In this document: in pieces, positions 8,374 through 16,818 of the stretch
Position numbering within the stretch: the first letter of the stretch is position 1
How the letters are laid out: every line of letters begins with the position of its first letter
Assembly (NCBI RefSeq): GCF_002837185.1
Contig: NZ_KZ478008.1
Location: 1-64,000, forward strand
Length of the DNA stretch: 64,000 bases
Direction of reading: 5' to 3'
From: Pseudomonas fluorescens
GTDB lineage: Bacteria > Pseudomonadota > Gammaproteobacteria > Pseudomonadales > Pseudomonadaceae
Notes under the pieces: generated by a model
The model's input: the letters and a program-made list of their open reading frames with translations, nothing else
Told to the model about the DNA's origin: nothing
Database searches by the model: none
Position numbers and translations under genes: made by a program

Positions 8374-11031
8374 TCAGGCAAGGCTCTTGCTGACCACCTC
8401 GAACACATCGCTGGACAGCTCGCCCGAGCCACGAATGCGCTCCAGCTCCGCCTTCATCAGCGCCTGCCGGGCGGCGTCGTATTTACGCCAGCGCGTCAGG
8501 GGCGCCAATTGGCGTGAAGCAATCTGCGGGTTCAGCGTATTGAGCTGGATCACCAGGTCCGCCAGGAAACGGTAGCCCGAACCATCCGCCGCATGGAAGT
8601 TGATCAGGTTCTGCCCGGCAAATGCGCCGATCAGTGCGCGCACCTTGTTCGGGTTCTTGATCGTGAACGCCGGGTGCTCCATCAGCGCCTTGACCCGCGC
8701 CAGCCCGCCCGGCAGGGTGCTGCCGGCCTGCACGCTGAACCATTGGTCCATGACCAGCGGGTTGTCCTTGAAGTTCTCGGCGAACACCGCCAGTGCCTGG
8801 GTTTTTTCCGCTTCGAACGGCGAGTTCACCAGCACGGCCAGGGCCGTCAGGCGCTCGGTCATGTTATCGCTGGTGTCGAACTGATCCAGGGTGGCCGTCA
8901 ATACTTCTGGCTTGCCGCTGAGCATCAGGTACGACAACGCGATGTTCTGCAGGGCACGCCGGGCAAAGTGCTCGGCCTCGGCCACGTACGGCGTTTGCCT
9001 GGACAGCTCACGGTTGGCCTGGTAACGCAGCCACAGGCCTTCGAACAGGTTCTCGGCCAGTTGCTTGCGGGCGTATTCACGGGCGGCGTGAATGGCCTCC
9101 ACATCCGCCACGTCGCTGATTTCGCTCAGGTAGGCTTCGCTCGGCAACGAGAGCATTTCGGCGACCATGGCCTGGTCCAGGCTTTCGTCGCTCAATACCG
9201 TGCGCAGCGCGTCGATCAGGCGCTGATCGAGCTTGAGCGGTTGCCCTGCCTGATGCTGGCCGATCAGTTCCTGCAATACCTGTACCGACAGTTGCTGGCC
9301 GGCATCCCAGCGGTTGAACCCGTCGCTGTCGTGCTGCATCAGGAACATCAGTTGGTCGCGGGTGTAGGCGAAGCTCAGTTTCACCGGCGCCGAGAAACCG
9401 CGCAGCAGGGAAGGCAACGGTTTTTCAGCGACATCGACGAAGGTGAACGTCTGCTCGGCTTGCGTCACCGAGATCACTCGTGAGGGAGCGCCAACCGTCG
9501 GCTCATCGGCCAGGCGCAGGGGGATGGCGGCGCCCTGCCCGTCCAGCAGGCCCAGCTCGACCGGGATCACGAAGGGCAGTTTTTCCACCTTGTCCGGGGT
9601 TGCCGGGCAGCTCTGGCGGAAGGTCAGGCTGTAGGTCCTGGCCGCCGCATCGTAGGACTCGCTCACTGCCAAACGCGGCGTGCCGGCCTGACTGTACCAG
9701 CGCTTGAACTGGCTGAGGTCGACGCCATTGGCATCTTCCATGGCCTTGATGAAGTCGTCGCAGGTCACGGCTTGGCCGTCATGGCGCTCGAAATACAGGT
9801 CGCTGCCTTTGCGAAAGCCCTCGGCGCCGAGCAAGGTGTGGATCATGCCGACCACTTCCGAGCCCTTTTCGTAAACCGTCAGGGTGTAGAAGTTGGAAAT
9901 CTCGATAAAGCTCTCCGGGCGTACCGCATGGGCCATGGGGCCGGCGTCTTCGGCGAACTGGTGGGTACGCAGGTACGCCACGTCCTGGATGCGCTTGACC
10001 GTGGCCGAGTTCATGTCGGCGGAGAAGCCCGAGTCGCGGAACACGGTGAAACCTTCCTTGAGCGACAACTGGAACCAGTCGCGGCAGGTCACGCGGTTAC
10101 CCGACCAGTTATGGAAATATTCGTGGGCGACGATGGCCTCGACGCGCTGGTGTGCGGCGTCGGTGGCGGTTTCGGCGCGGGCCAGCACAGCGCTGGAGTT
10201 GAAGATATTAAGGCCCTTGTTCTCCATGGCGCCCATGTTGAAGTCGTTCACCGCCACGATCATGAAAATGTCGAGGTCGTACTCGCGGCCGTAGGTTTGT
10301 TCATCCCAGCGCATGGATTTTTTCAGGCTGGTCATGGCGTGCTGGCACTTGTCGATATTTTCCGGCTCGACGTAGATGCGCAGCGCGACTTCGCGGTCGG
10401 TCATGGTGGTGAAGCTGTCTTCGACGCACCACAGGTCACCGGCCACCAGGGCGAACAGGTAGGCGGGTTTCTTGAACGGGTCTTCCCAGGTCGCCCAGTG
10501 CCGACCGTCTTCGCCGGGGCCGCTGGCAATCGGGTTGCCGTTGGACAACAGCACCGGGTAGCGGTGCTGTTCGGCGATCACGGTGGTGGTGAACACACTC
10601 ATCACGTCGGGGCGGTCGAGGTAGTAAGTGATCTTGCGAAAACCCTCGGCCTCGCACTGGGTGCAGAACATGCCGCCGGACTTGTACAGGCCTTCCAGGG
10701 CGGTGTTGGTTTCCGGGTGAATCTTGACCGTGGTGTCGAGGGTGAAGGTTTCACTCTTGGGCTGCACGGTCAGGTGGCTGTCGGTCAACTGGTAGTCAGC
10801 CTCCGTCAGCGCCTGATCGGCGAGGTTCACGCTCAGCAGCTCCAGCTGCTGACCATCCAGCACCAGCGGCGGCAAACCGGCGCCGCGCTCGGGATTGCGG
10901 CGCATCACCAGTTGCGCGTGGACCAGGCTGTGGTCCTCGAACAACTCGAAGGTCAGGTGCGTCTCGTCGATCAGGTAGTCCGGCGCCTGATAGTCCTTCA
11001 GGTAAATCATCTTCGGTTGTTCGGTGCGCAT
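8374..11031 (-). CDS. pepN: Aminopeptidase N
   Basis: 885 residues, close to the E. coli enzyme. This is a cytosolic M1 zinc aminopeptidase that removes N-terminal residues from peptides. The exopeptidase signature MGAMENKGLNIF and the zinc site H303-EYFH307 with E326 (LKEGF) are present, followed by the M1 Ig-like and C-terminal helical domains. The start at 11031 (MRTEQPK) is chosen because AGAAGG lies nine bases upstream; the nearby ATG at 11040 overlaps that site. It stands at the downstream end of the minus-strand run from nadK, 13 bases behind the DUF2797 gene. Confidence 0.95.
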   Translation of the reverse strand: MRTEQPKMIYLKDYQAPDYLIDETHLTFELFEDHSLVHAQLVMRRNPERGAGLPPLVLDGQQLELLSVNLADQALTEADYQLTDSHLTVQPKSETFTLDTTVKIHPETNTALEGLYKSGGMFCTQCEAEGFRKITYYLDRPDVMSVFTTTVIAEQHRYPVLLSNGNPIASGPGEDGRHWATWEDPFKKPAYLFALVAGDLWCVEDSFTTMTDREVALRIYVEPENIDKCQHAMTSLKKSMRWDEQTYGREYDLDIFMIVAVNDFNMGAMENKGLNIFNSSAVLARAETATDAAHQRVEAIVAHEYFHNWSGNRVTCRDWFQLSLKEGFTVFRDSGFSADMNSATVKRIQDVAYLRTHQFAEDAGPMAHAVRPESFIEISNFYTLTVYEKGSEVVGMIHTLLGAEGFRKGSDLYFERHDGQAVTCDDFIKAMEDANGVDLSQFKRWYSQAGTPRLAVSESYDAAARTYSLTFRQSCPATPDKVEKLPFVIPVELGLLDGQGAAIPLRLADEPTVGAPSRVISVTQAEQTFTFVDVAEKPLPSLLRGFSAPVKLSFAYTRDQLMFLMQHDSDGFNRWDAGQQLSVQVLQELIGQHQAGQPLKLDQRLIDALRTVLSDESLDQAMVAEMLSLPSEAYLSEISDVADVEAIHAAREYARKQLAENLFEGLWLRYQANRELSRQTPYVAEAEHFARRALQNIALSYLMLSGKPEVLTATLDQFDTSDNMTERLTALAVLVNSPFEAEKTQALAVFAENFKDNPLVMDQWFSVQAGSTLPGGLARVKALMEHPAFTIKNPNKVRALIGAFAGQNLINFHAADGSGYRFLADLVIQLNTLNPQIASRQLAPLTRWRKYDAARQALMKAELERIRGSGELSSDVFEVVSKSLA

Positions 11032-11044
11032 GGGTGGCATCCTT

Positions 11045-11875
11045 CTACTGATGCACGGCGAGCTGGTAGGCCGTGTATTTACGAATATTGATCACGCCGG
11101 TGTCGAAGATCAGGTATTGGCCCTTGATTCCCAGCAGCGTGCCTTCGGCAATCGGATTCTTGTCCAGGTTGAAGCTGACGATCTTGGCCGGATACTGCTC
11201 CACCGGGTAGCGGATCTCGATCGGCTCGACGTCGGCAATGGTTTGGATGGCCTGCAGGCCAAAGCGTTCCTGCAAACCGAGCAAGCCTTCGGCGCAGGCG
11301 GCAAACAGCTCATCGCGTACCTGCTTGAGGTCGACGGACTGCGCGTCGCCCTTGAGCAGCGCACGCCAGTTGGTCTTGTCGGCCACCTGGCTGCGAAACA
11401 GATCTTCGACAAAGCCGGACTGCTGGCGCGTGGCCACACGCATGATCGGCAGCGCCTGGCTGGCGCCCTGGTCGAGCCAGCGGGTCGGCAACTGCGTGGC
11501 ACGGGTGATGCCGACCTTGATCCCCGACGAATTGGCCAGGTACACCACATGGTCGGTCATGCAGAATGTTTCACCCCAGCCCGGATCGCGGCAGGTGCCG
11601 GCGTCGTAATGGCAGCGCTCGGGGCTCATGATGCACAGGTCACACTGGGCCAGCTTGGTCATGCACGGGTAGCAATACCCCTGGCTGAAACTGTTTTTGG
11701 TCTTGCGGCCGCAATGGCTGCAATGAATCGCACCGAGGTATTCCAGGCGAATATAGGTGCCGATCAACGGGTTGACCGGCACCTCGGTGTCGCCAAGGCG
11801 AAACGCGTACTGAACGGTCGGCTCACCGAGTTTTGCCGACATTTTGCTGACTGCACCGCGACCGATTTCAATCAA
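11045..11875 (-). CDS. DUF2797 domain protein, probable TTG start
   Basis: 276 residues if translation begins at a TTG at 11875 that overlaps the TGA of the upstream DUF1315 gene (TTGA). The protein then opens as IEIGRGAVSKMSAKLGEP, which I recognise as the usual DUF2797 N-terminus. The first in-frame ATG is at 11842. It carries cysteine pairs of zinc-ribbon type (CSHCGR, CYPCM, CDLC) and GWGETFCMTDHVVYLANSSG, a stretch reminiscent of a GIY-YIG-like fold. Function unknown. Translational coupling to DUF1315 would explain the weak start codon. Confidence 0.8.
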   Translation of the reverse strand: MIEIGRGAVSKMSAKLGEPTVQYAFRLGDTEVPVNPLIGTYIRLEYLGAIHCSHCGRKTKNSFSQGYCYPCMTKLAQCDLCIMSPERCHYDAGTCRDPGWGETFCMTDHVVYLANSSGIKVGITRATQLPTRWLDQGASQALPIMRVATRQQSGFVEDLFRSQVADKTNWRALLKGDAQSVDLKQVRDELFAACAEGLLGLQERFGLQAIQTIADVEPIEIRYPVEQYPAKIVSFNLDKNPIAEGTLLGIKGQYLIFDTGVINIRKYTAYQLAVHQ

Positions 11876-12132
11876 TGGATCGCATCCGACTTGAACAGGA
11901 TGTTCGGCACCGGTGCCGATTTCGACGCGCATTCCTGCGGGCCCATGTAGCCGGTGCGCTGGTCTTCGGGCAGGTTCTGCAGTTCCCAGGCGATCATCGC
12001 CTGCAACGACAACTCGCGCTGTTCGGCGGTGAGCTTGCGGCCGTCGGACCACTTGCCGATTTCCACGGCGAGCTTGAGGCTCTCGTAGATGTCCGGGGTG
12101 ATGTTTTCGATCATTTCAGCAAAAGAGGACAT
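11872..12132 (-). CDS. DUF1315 family protein
   Basis: 86 residues from MSSFAEMIENITPDIYESLK. AAGGAAG precedes the ATG at 12132, whereas a longer in-frame reading has no such site. It is small, soluble and helical with a conserved central run (VEIGKWSDGRKLTAEQRELS) and the C-terminal GYMG segment. DUF1315 proteins are conserved in gamma-proteobacteria without assigned function. It overlaps the DUF2797 start and lies 14 bases behind the rhomboid gene, so all are probably one transcript. Confidence 0.85.
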   Translation of the reverse strand: MSSFAEMIENITPDIYESLKLAVEIGKWSDGRKLTAEQRELSLQAMIAWELQNLPEDQRTGYMGPQECASKSAPVPNILFKSDAIH

Positions 12133-12146
12133 AAGGCTCTTCCTTA

Positions 12147-13016
12147 TCAAATAGGCGATTTGCGGCGGTTGTACAACCCGCCCAGCAAGCCGGTCAGGCA
12201 ACCGATAACCAGGCCACCCACATGGGCCGCGTTGGCGATTTCACCGAAGCCGATCATCGAGACCAGCCCCGACAGGCAGAGCACCAGCCACACCAGCATC
12301 ATCACCAGCACCCCACGGGGCAGGCGATACGCCGGGTTGGGCGCGAGTAACTGAAAGATCCAGCAATGCCCGAGCAGGCCATACAACACGCCGGACAAAC
12401 CGCCAAACAGGCCCGGACCGCCGTAAGCGTACTGCGCGTAATTGGAGACCAGGCTGAACAACAGGGTCAGGCCCAGCAGGTTGATGCCGCCCTGGCGCGC
12501 TTCAATGCGTCGGCCCAGCTCCCAGTACCACATGCCGTTCATGGCCAGGTGCAGGATGCCGAAGTGAATCAGCATCGGCGTGACCAACCGCCACCACTGC
12601 CCGGACGCCAGGCTGTCGGCCAACGGCGTGAACTGGATGTACTCGCCCAGCACCCGGAACGGCAGGAACGTCAGCCAGGCCATGGTCTGCAGGTTTTCGC
12701 CGAGCAGTGTCACCGCGCCAACGATCAGGCTTGCCAGCAGCACCAGTGCCGTGACCGGACTGTGCCGAACCTGCTGGATAAAGCTGGCGCGCGCAACCGG
12801 TGCCTGCTCGGGAATATCCAGTTGCTGGTCCGGGTCGCCGGCGGGAAAGCGTTGGTACAACACGCGCACGTCGTCACTGATGCTCTCGGGCACCCACAGC
12901 ACTTGCTCGCCCGCTTCCTCGCTGACGCGATGGGGCACCTGCATGCGGTGCAGCAATTTGACGAAACCGCCCAGGTCGACACTCAGGGGCAGGCGCAATA
13001 CAGCCACGGTACTCAT
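12147..13016 (-). CDS. Rhomboid family intramembrane serine protease (GlpG-like)
   Basis: 289 residues in the inner membrane. The soluble N-terminal domain (about 1-90) resembles the cytoplasmic domain of GlpG. Six or so membrane segments follow, with the catalytic serine S208 in GGLSGVLYG and the catalytic histidine H265 in NAAHVGGLVIG. It cleaves membrane proteins within the bilayer; the substrate is unknown. Its ATG overlaps the stop of the upstream phosphatase by four bases (ATGA), showing translational coupling in the nadK-to-pepN run. Confidence 0.92.
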   Translation of the reverse strand: MSTVAVLRLPLSVDLGGFVKLLHRMQVPHRVSEEAGEQVLWVPESISDDVRVLYQRFPAGDPDQQLDIPEQAPVARASFIQQVRHSPVTALVLLASLIVGAVTLLGENLQTMAWLTFLPFRVLGEYIQFTPLADSLASGQWWRLVTPMLIHFGILHLAMNGMWYWELGRRIEARQGGINLLGLTLLFSLVSNYAQYAYGGPGLFGGLSGVLYGLLGHCWIFQLLAPNPAYRLPRGVLVMMLVWLVLCLSGLVSMIGFGEIANAAHVGGLVIGCLTGLLGGLYNRRKSPI

Positions 13017-13984
13017 TGAATAACCTCAGGTCGCTCAACGTCGACCCAGACGAATTTATGCGGATCCAGTCGGGTTTCCTGGTCCAGGCGATACGCCACC
13101 AGCTTGCCGTACAGCACCGCGCTGTAGTCCAGGCAGGCCAGGTTGGGGCGGATCGGCGCCGGATTGCCGCTGCGCCAGTAATGACCGACGAACAACAACG
13201 GCTCGTCGACGCCATAGCGCAGCAGGGTGTTCTTTTCCGTGGAGGACAACGGCGTGCGCGCCACGGGCTCGGGCAAGGCGTCGGGCTGGAACACGATGTC
13301 GCCGTAGGTTTTCGGGTCGTCTTCCCAGAATTTGGTGCGGAAGAACGAACGCGTCAGGCCATCGCCACCGGTCAGGGTGAGGCCGTGCGGCAGGCGCATG
13401 TCGGTGCCGCGCAACAGGCGATCGAATGCGTTGCAGGCAAAACTGCCCGGTACGGCGGCGGCCTGCAGGAAGTGCTGATCGATGCAGCCATCCGGGAAGG
13501 TCGCGAGCAGCGGTTGGATAAAGCCCTCGTCCCAGCACGCGTGCACCACACGGAAACGCCCGGCGTCGACAAACAGCGGCATGTCATAGAACCAGCCGAG
13601 GAAGTCGTGCCAGTCGGCCGGGTACTGTTCGAACTGCGTCAGTGTCTCCTGGATCAACCGCGCATGACGCGGGTTGTGCTCGCGCACAAATTGCTTGCCG
13701 CTGCCCGGCGGTGCCGGCGTGGTCCAACCCAGCGCATTGAACTCATGGTTGCCCATGATGCACAGCGCCTGGCCGGCCTCGGTCATGTCGTGGACGATGT
13801 GCAGCGCTTCGCGGATGCGTGGCCCACGGTCGATGATATCGCCGAGAAACACCGCCATGCGCGACGGATGGCGCCAGGTGCCGCCCTGCTTGTGGTAACC
13901 CATCCGGTCGAGCAAGTGCTCCAGCGTGTGGGCGCAACCGTGCACGTCACCAATCAGGTCGTAGCTGCGCGCGGGATCGAGCAT
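13013..13984 (-). CDS. Metallophosphoesterase, PPP family
   Basis: 323 residues with the PPP/ApaH-like metal motifs in order: GDVHG near the N-terminus, FLGDIIDRGP, and GNHEFNA. It hydrolyses phosphomono- or phosphodiesters with a two-metal centre; it may act on diadenosine polyphosphates or phosphoproteins, but the substrate cannot be told. The start at 13984 has GGAGG six bases upstream and shares one base with the nadK stop (TGATG). The downstream rhomboid gene overlaps its stop. Confidence 0.87.
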   Translation of the reverse strand: MLDPARSYDLIGDVHGCAHTLEHLLDRMGYHKQGGTWRHPSRMAVFLGDIIDRGPRIREALHIVHDMTEAGQALCIMGNHEFNALGWTTPAPPGSGKQFVREHNPRHARLIQETLTQFEQYPADWHDFLGWFYDMPLFVDAGRFRVVHACWDEGFIQPLLATFPDGCIDQHFLQAAAVPGSFACNAFDRLLRGTDMRLPHGLTLTGGDGLTRSFFRTKFWEDDPKTYGDIVFQPDALPEPVARTPLSSTEKNTLLRYGVDEPLLFVGHYWRSGNPAPIRPNLACLDYSAVLYGKLVAYRLDQETRLDPHKFVWVDVERPEVIQ

Positions 13985-14874
13985 CAGTCGCCTCCACCCC
14001 CCAAGCGGCTGCCCCAGCCCAGCTTGGTGCGGCACACTTCGTAGTAGTTGTGGTCCAGCGGATGGATCAAGCGCAACTTCTGTGCCTTTTTGCTCACGGT
14101 GATGGTGTCACCGGGGGCGCAGGTGAAATGGTTCTGCCCGTCGCAGGAGACTTGCGGATAGATTTGCATGTCTTTGGACACCACGATCTTCAGCTCACTG
14201 TTGCCGTCGACCACAATCGGCCGACTCGACAACATATGGGGATACATCGGCACGATCACAATGGCATCGAGCTTGGGATGCATGATCGGGCCACCCGCCG
14301 ATAGCGCATACGCGGTGGAGCCGGTCGGCGTGGCGACGATCAGGCCGTCGGCCTTCTGGCTGCACACGAACTGGCCGTCGATATACAGCTCGAACTCGAT
14401 CATTCGCGTGGACTTGCCGGGATGCAGCACCACGTCATTGAGGGCATCGCCCTGACCGATGGCTTCGCCGTGGCGGCGCACTTCGGCCTGCAGCAGGAAG
14501 CGGTTTTCCACCAGGTAGTGGCCGTCGAGCACCTTGGCCACTTCGACTTCCAGCTCGTCGGGGCGAATATCGGTGAGAAACCCCAGGCTGCCACGGTTGA
14601 TCCCCAGCACCGGCACGTTATGCCGCGCCAGGGCACGGGCCGCGCCGAGCAGGCTGCCGTCACCGCCGACCACGATGACCATGTCGCACACTTCGCCGAG
14701 CATTTTGCGCGAGGAGGTCTGCAGGCCGTGGCCCGGCAGGATTTCGCCGATGGTGTCTTCGAGGATCACATGCAGGTGGCGTTCCAGCAGGAATTTTTTC
14801 AGCCGGCGGACGGTGTCCAGCACCTGGGTACTGCCCAGGCGACCGATAATGCCGATATTGCGAAATTGCTCCAT
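13984..14874 (-). CDS. nadK: NAD(+) kinase
   Basis: 296 residues, the normal length of the ATP-NAD kinase that makes NADP in the cytosol. The diagnostic GGDGS lies in VIVVGGDGSLLGAAR, and the later NE/D-type and ATPTGSTAYALSAGGP motifs are intact. The start at 14874 (MEQFRNIG) has AGGAG just upstream; an in-frame extension to 14973 adds an unrelated tail and is rejected. It is the first gene of the minus-strand run, and a promoter must lie in the 156-base space shared with the divergent DUF1853 gene. Confidence 0.95.
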   Translation of the reverse strand: MEQFRNIGIIGRLGSTQVLDTVRRLKKFLLERHLHVILEDTIGEILPGHGLQTSSRKMLGEVCDMVIVVGGDGSLLGAARALARHNVPVLGINRGSLGFLTDIRPDELEVEVAKVLDGHYLVENRFLLQAEVRRHGEAIGQGDALNDVVLHPGKSTRMIEFELYIDGQFVCSQKADGLIVATPTGSTAYALSAGGPIMHPKLDAIVIVPMYPHMLSSRPIVVDGNSELKIVVSKDMQIYPQVSCDGQNHFTCAPGDTITVSKKAQKLRLIHPLDHNYYEVCRTKLGWGSRLGGGGD

Positions 14875-15030
14875 GGGGCTCCTGCGGGCATAGGGGTGTG
14901 GCAAAAAGAAAGGATTATGGGCGAAAGGCCGCGTCAGGCAAAATCCTTTGTCGCCGCCGGGCTGCGATGACAATGGTTCTCAGGCGGCTCCCAGGCACCT
15001 GCACGCGACTCAAGAGGCTATGCTCGCACC

Positions 15031-15978
15031 ATGACTCTGTTCCCTGACCTGCACGCCCTGCCCCGCCAACTGCGCCACCCCGAGGTGCGCGACCTGGCGT
15101 GGGTGATGCTCGCGCCACCAATGCTCGCACAGACGCCGTGGCCGCAACGCCACCCGCTGGCGGGCAGTGACTGGGTACAGGCGCCGCAAGTACTCGACGC
15201 CTGGTTACGTGCGCTCGATCAGGACAGCCGCGCGCTGCAGCACTGGCTGAGCCTGGCGCGCACCCGGCGCCTGGGGCTCTACTATGAGCGCCTGTGGCAG
15301 TTCGCCGTGCAGCATGCACCCGGCGTCGAGCTGCTGGCGGCCAACCTGCCGATCCGCCGTGCCGGGCACACCCTGGGCGAGCTGGATATGCTGCTGCGCG
15401 ACCGCGACGGCGTGCATCACCTGGAATTGGCGATCAAGCTCTATCTTGGTCCACAGGACGGCAACGGCCAGGACACCGCGCAATGGCTCGGCCCCGGCTG
15501 CCATGACCGGCTCGACCGCAAGCTGGCCCACCTGGCCCAGCATCAATTGCCGATCTCGGCGCGCCCGGAGAGCCGCGAGGCCCTGGCGGCGCTGGATATC
15601 CAGCAGTTCGATGCGCACCTGTGGCTGGGCGGGTATCTGCTTTACCCGTGGCCGGGCCAGGCCGACTCGCCCGTGGGCGCCCACCCACAGCATCTGCGTG
15701 GGCGCTGGTTGCATCAGCGCGATTGGCCGGAATTTGTGAGCACCCGCCCCGTCGGCCGCTGGCAACCCCTGCCCCGGCATGCGTGGCTGGCACCGGCGCA
15801 TTACCCCGCGGCTGAGGTGTGGAGTGAGGAGCAGATGGGCGGCTGGCTGGCACACCTGGACCCGATGGCGCCAGCGCAATTGCTGGTGCGGCTGGTGCAG
15901 AGCGGTGAAGAGTGGGAGGAAGCGGAGCGGCTGTTTTTAGTCGCCGATCTTTGGCCGAATGTACCGGGGGCGGGCTGA
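15031..15978 (+). CDS. DUF1853 family protein
   Basis: 315 residues, soluble, with no signal peptide or membrane segment. It opens LPRQLRHPEVRDLAWVMLAPP and contains LGLYYERLWQFAVQ and GELDMLLRDRDGVHHLELAIKLY. The last has the E-D-LE-AxK spacing seen in PD-(D/E)XK nuclease folds: glutamate in GELDML, then LELAIK. I infer such a fold with low confidence; DUF1853 has no assigned function. It is divergent from nadK, an association I remember from other pseudomonads. Confidence 0.82.
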   Translation: MTLFPDLHALPRQLRHPEVRDLAWVMLAPPMLAQTPWPQRHPLAGSDWVQAPQVLDAWLRALDQDSRALQHWLSLARTRRLGLYYERLWQFAVQHAPGVELLAANLPIRRAGHTLGELDMLLRDRDGVHHLELAIKLYLGPQDGNGQDTAQWLGPGCHDRLDRKLAHLAQHQLPISARPESREALAALDIQQFDAHLWLGGYLLYPWPGQADSPVGAHPQHLRGRWLHQRDWPEFVSTRPVGRWQPLPRHAWLAPAHYPAAEVWSEEQMGGWLAHLDPMAPAQLLVRLVQSGEEWEEAERLFLVADLWPNVPGAG

Positions 15979-16000
15979 TAATCTGCGGTGTATTCAAGAT

Positions 16001-16074
16001 CGCCATCGGGGGCAAGCCCCCTCCCACATTTGGAATGCGTTTCCCTTGTGGGAGGGGGCTTGCCCCCGATGGCG
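16001..16074. repeat. Inverted REP pair
   Basis: CGCCATCGGGGGCAAGCCCC at 16001-16020 is mirrored at the other end by GGGGGCTTGCCCCCGATGGC, with a short A+T-rich spacer. It lies between the convergent DUF1853 gene and the chelatase gene. Confidence 0.85.
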
Positions 16075-16086
16075 GCTGGCCAGGCA

Positions 16087-16818
16087 CTACTCATCATCGA
16101 TATGCCGATAATCCAGCTGCAACCCAATAGCCAGCTCTCGCGCCCGTCCCAACCGGATCGGCCCGCGCTCGATATCCACCAGCAATCCCGGGCACGCCAG
16201 CAGCGGCACCCCATCGATCACCTTGAGCCGCCCATCGGTAATCACCAGCAAGCGCTGCAGCTCTGCCGGATAACGCTTGCGCCGTGCCACCAACCAATGC
16301 CCGGCCTCGGTCAAGGCTGCCAGCAGCGGCGTACCGCCACCGGCGCCGAGCGGCTCAAGCCAGTCTGCCAGGCTTTTTGCCGCTTTCAAGCCTTGCACCT
16401 GCCACTTCGGCGCTTGCCCGCTGGCCGTCAACAAGGCCAGGCGCGCACGTTGTCGGTAGGCGTCATCAAACACCTGCGCCAGCAGGCCCTTGGCATCGCT
16501 CAACGCGCGGTGCCGCCGGGTGGAGGCCGAGGCGTCGACAATCACCAGCCACAGCTCCTGGGCAGAGCGGCTGCGCACCTGCCAGCGTAAATCTTCACGG
16601 CGTTGCGGCCTGCCGCCGAGCAAGGTGACCGGCCAGTTGATTTGGCCCTGGCGCGCACTGCGCGCCTTGCCTTGCCTGCCATTATCCAGCCGCCCTGCCT
16701 TGGGTCGGGCATCCGCCCCCGCGTCAGGTCGAGGGCGAATGCCTAGGGCTTTTTTGGCCAGGCGGGAACATCGCGGCGGGGCCCGGTGGGCAGGGCCGGC
16801 GCGGGCATATCGCCCCAT
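16087..16818 (-). CDS. VWA domain region of ChlD-type chelatase subunit, in the -1 frame
   Basis: This frame encodes a von Willebrand A domain with the MIDAS motif DASAS (VIVDASASTRRHR), then GGGTPLLAALTEAGHWL and LLVITDGRLKVIDG, as in the C-terminal half of ChlD/BchD/CobT subunits. The only ATG is at 16818, inside the upstream ATPase gene (76-base overlap), has no ribosome site, and would begin with an Arg/Pro/Ala-rich stretch lacking domain character. I think the domain is instead reached by a -1 frameshift at 16749-16755, giving a 551-residue ATPase-linker-VWA fusion spanning 16087-17741. A separate protein from 16818 is the alternative. The VWA domain itself is certain. Confidence 0.75.
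   Translation of the reverse strand: MGRYARAGPAHRAPPRCSRLAKKALGIRPRPDAGADARPKAGRLDNGRQGKARSARQGQINWPVTLLGGRPQRREDLRWQVRSRSAQELWLVIVDASASTRRHRALSDAKGLLAQVFDDAYRQRARLALLTASGQAPKWQVQGLKAAKSLADWLEPLGAGGGTPLLAALTEAGHWLVARRKRYPAELQRLLVITDGRLKVIDGVPLLACPGLLVDIERGPIRLGRARELAIGLQLDYRHIDDE
16709..16755 (-). promoter_or_regulatory. Candidate programmed -1 ribosomal frameshift element
   Basis: In the ATPase frame the last codons are CCA AAA AAG CCC TAG. A AAA AAG (16749-16755) is the slippery heptamer known from dnaX. Slipping back one base continues as AAA AAA GCC CTA, exactly the VWA frame. Six bases after the heptamer a potential stem begins: GCATTCGCCC (16742-16733) with GGGCGGATGC (16718-16709), ten pairs including one G.U, and a 14-base loop. 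Heptamer, spacing, stem and the in-frame VWA domain agree. I recall a published report of such frameshifting in chlD genes of cobalt chelatases, not checked here. Confidence 0.8.

Noticed and set aside
9772..11091. 439-codon plus-strand frame opposite pepN
   Set aside because: Antisense shadow of a well-supported pepN; the His/Val/Gly-rich translation is typical of complementary frames.
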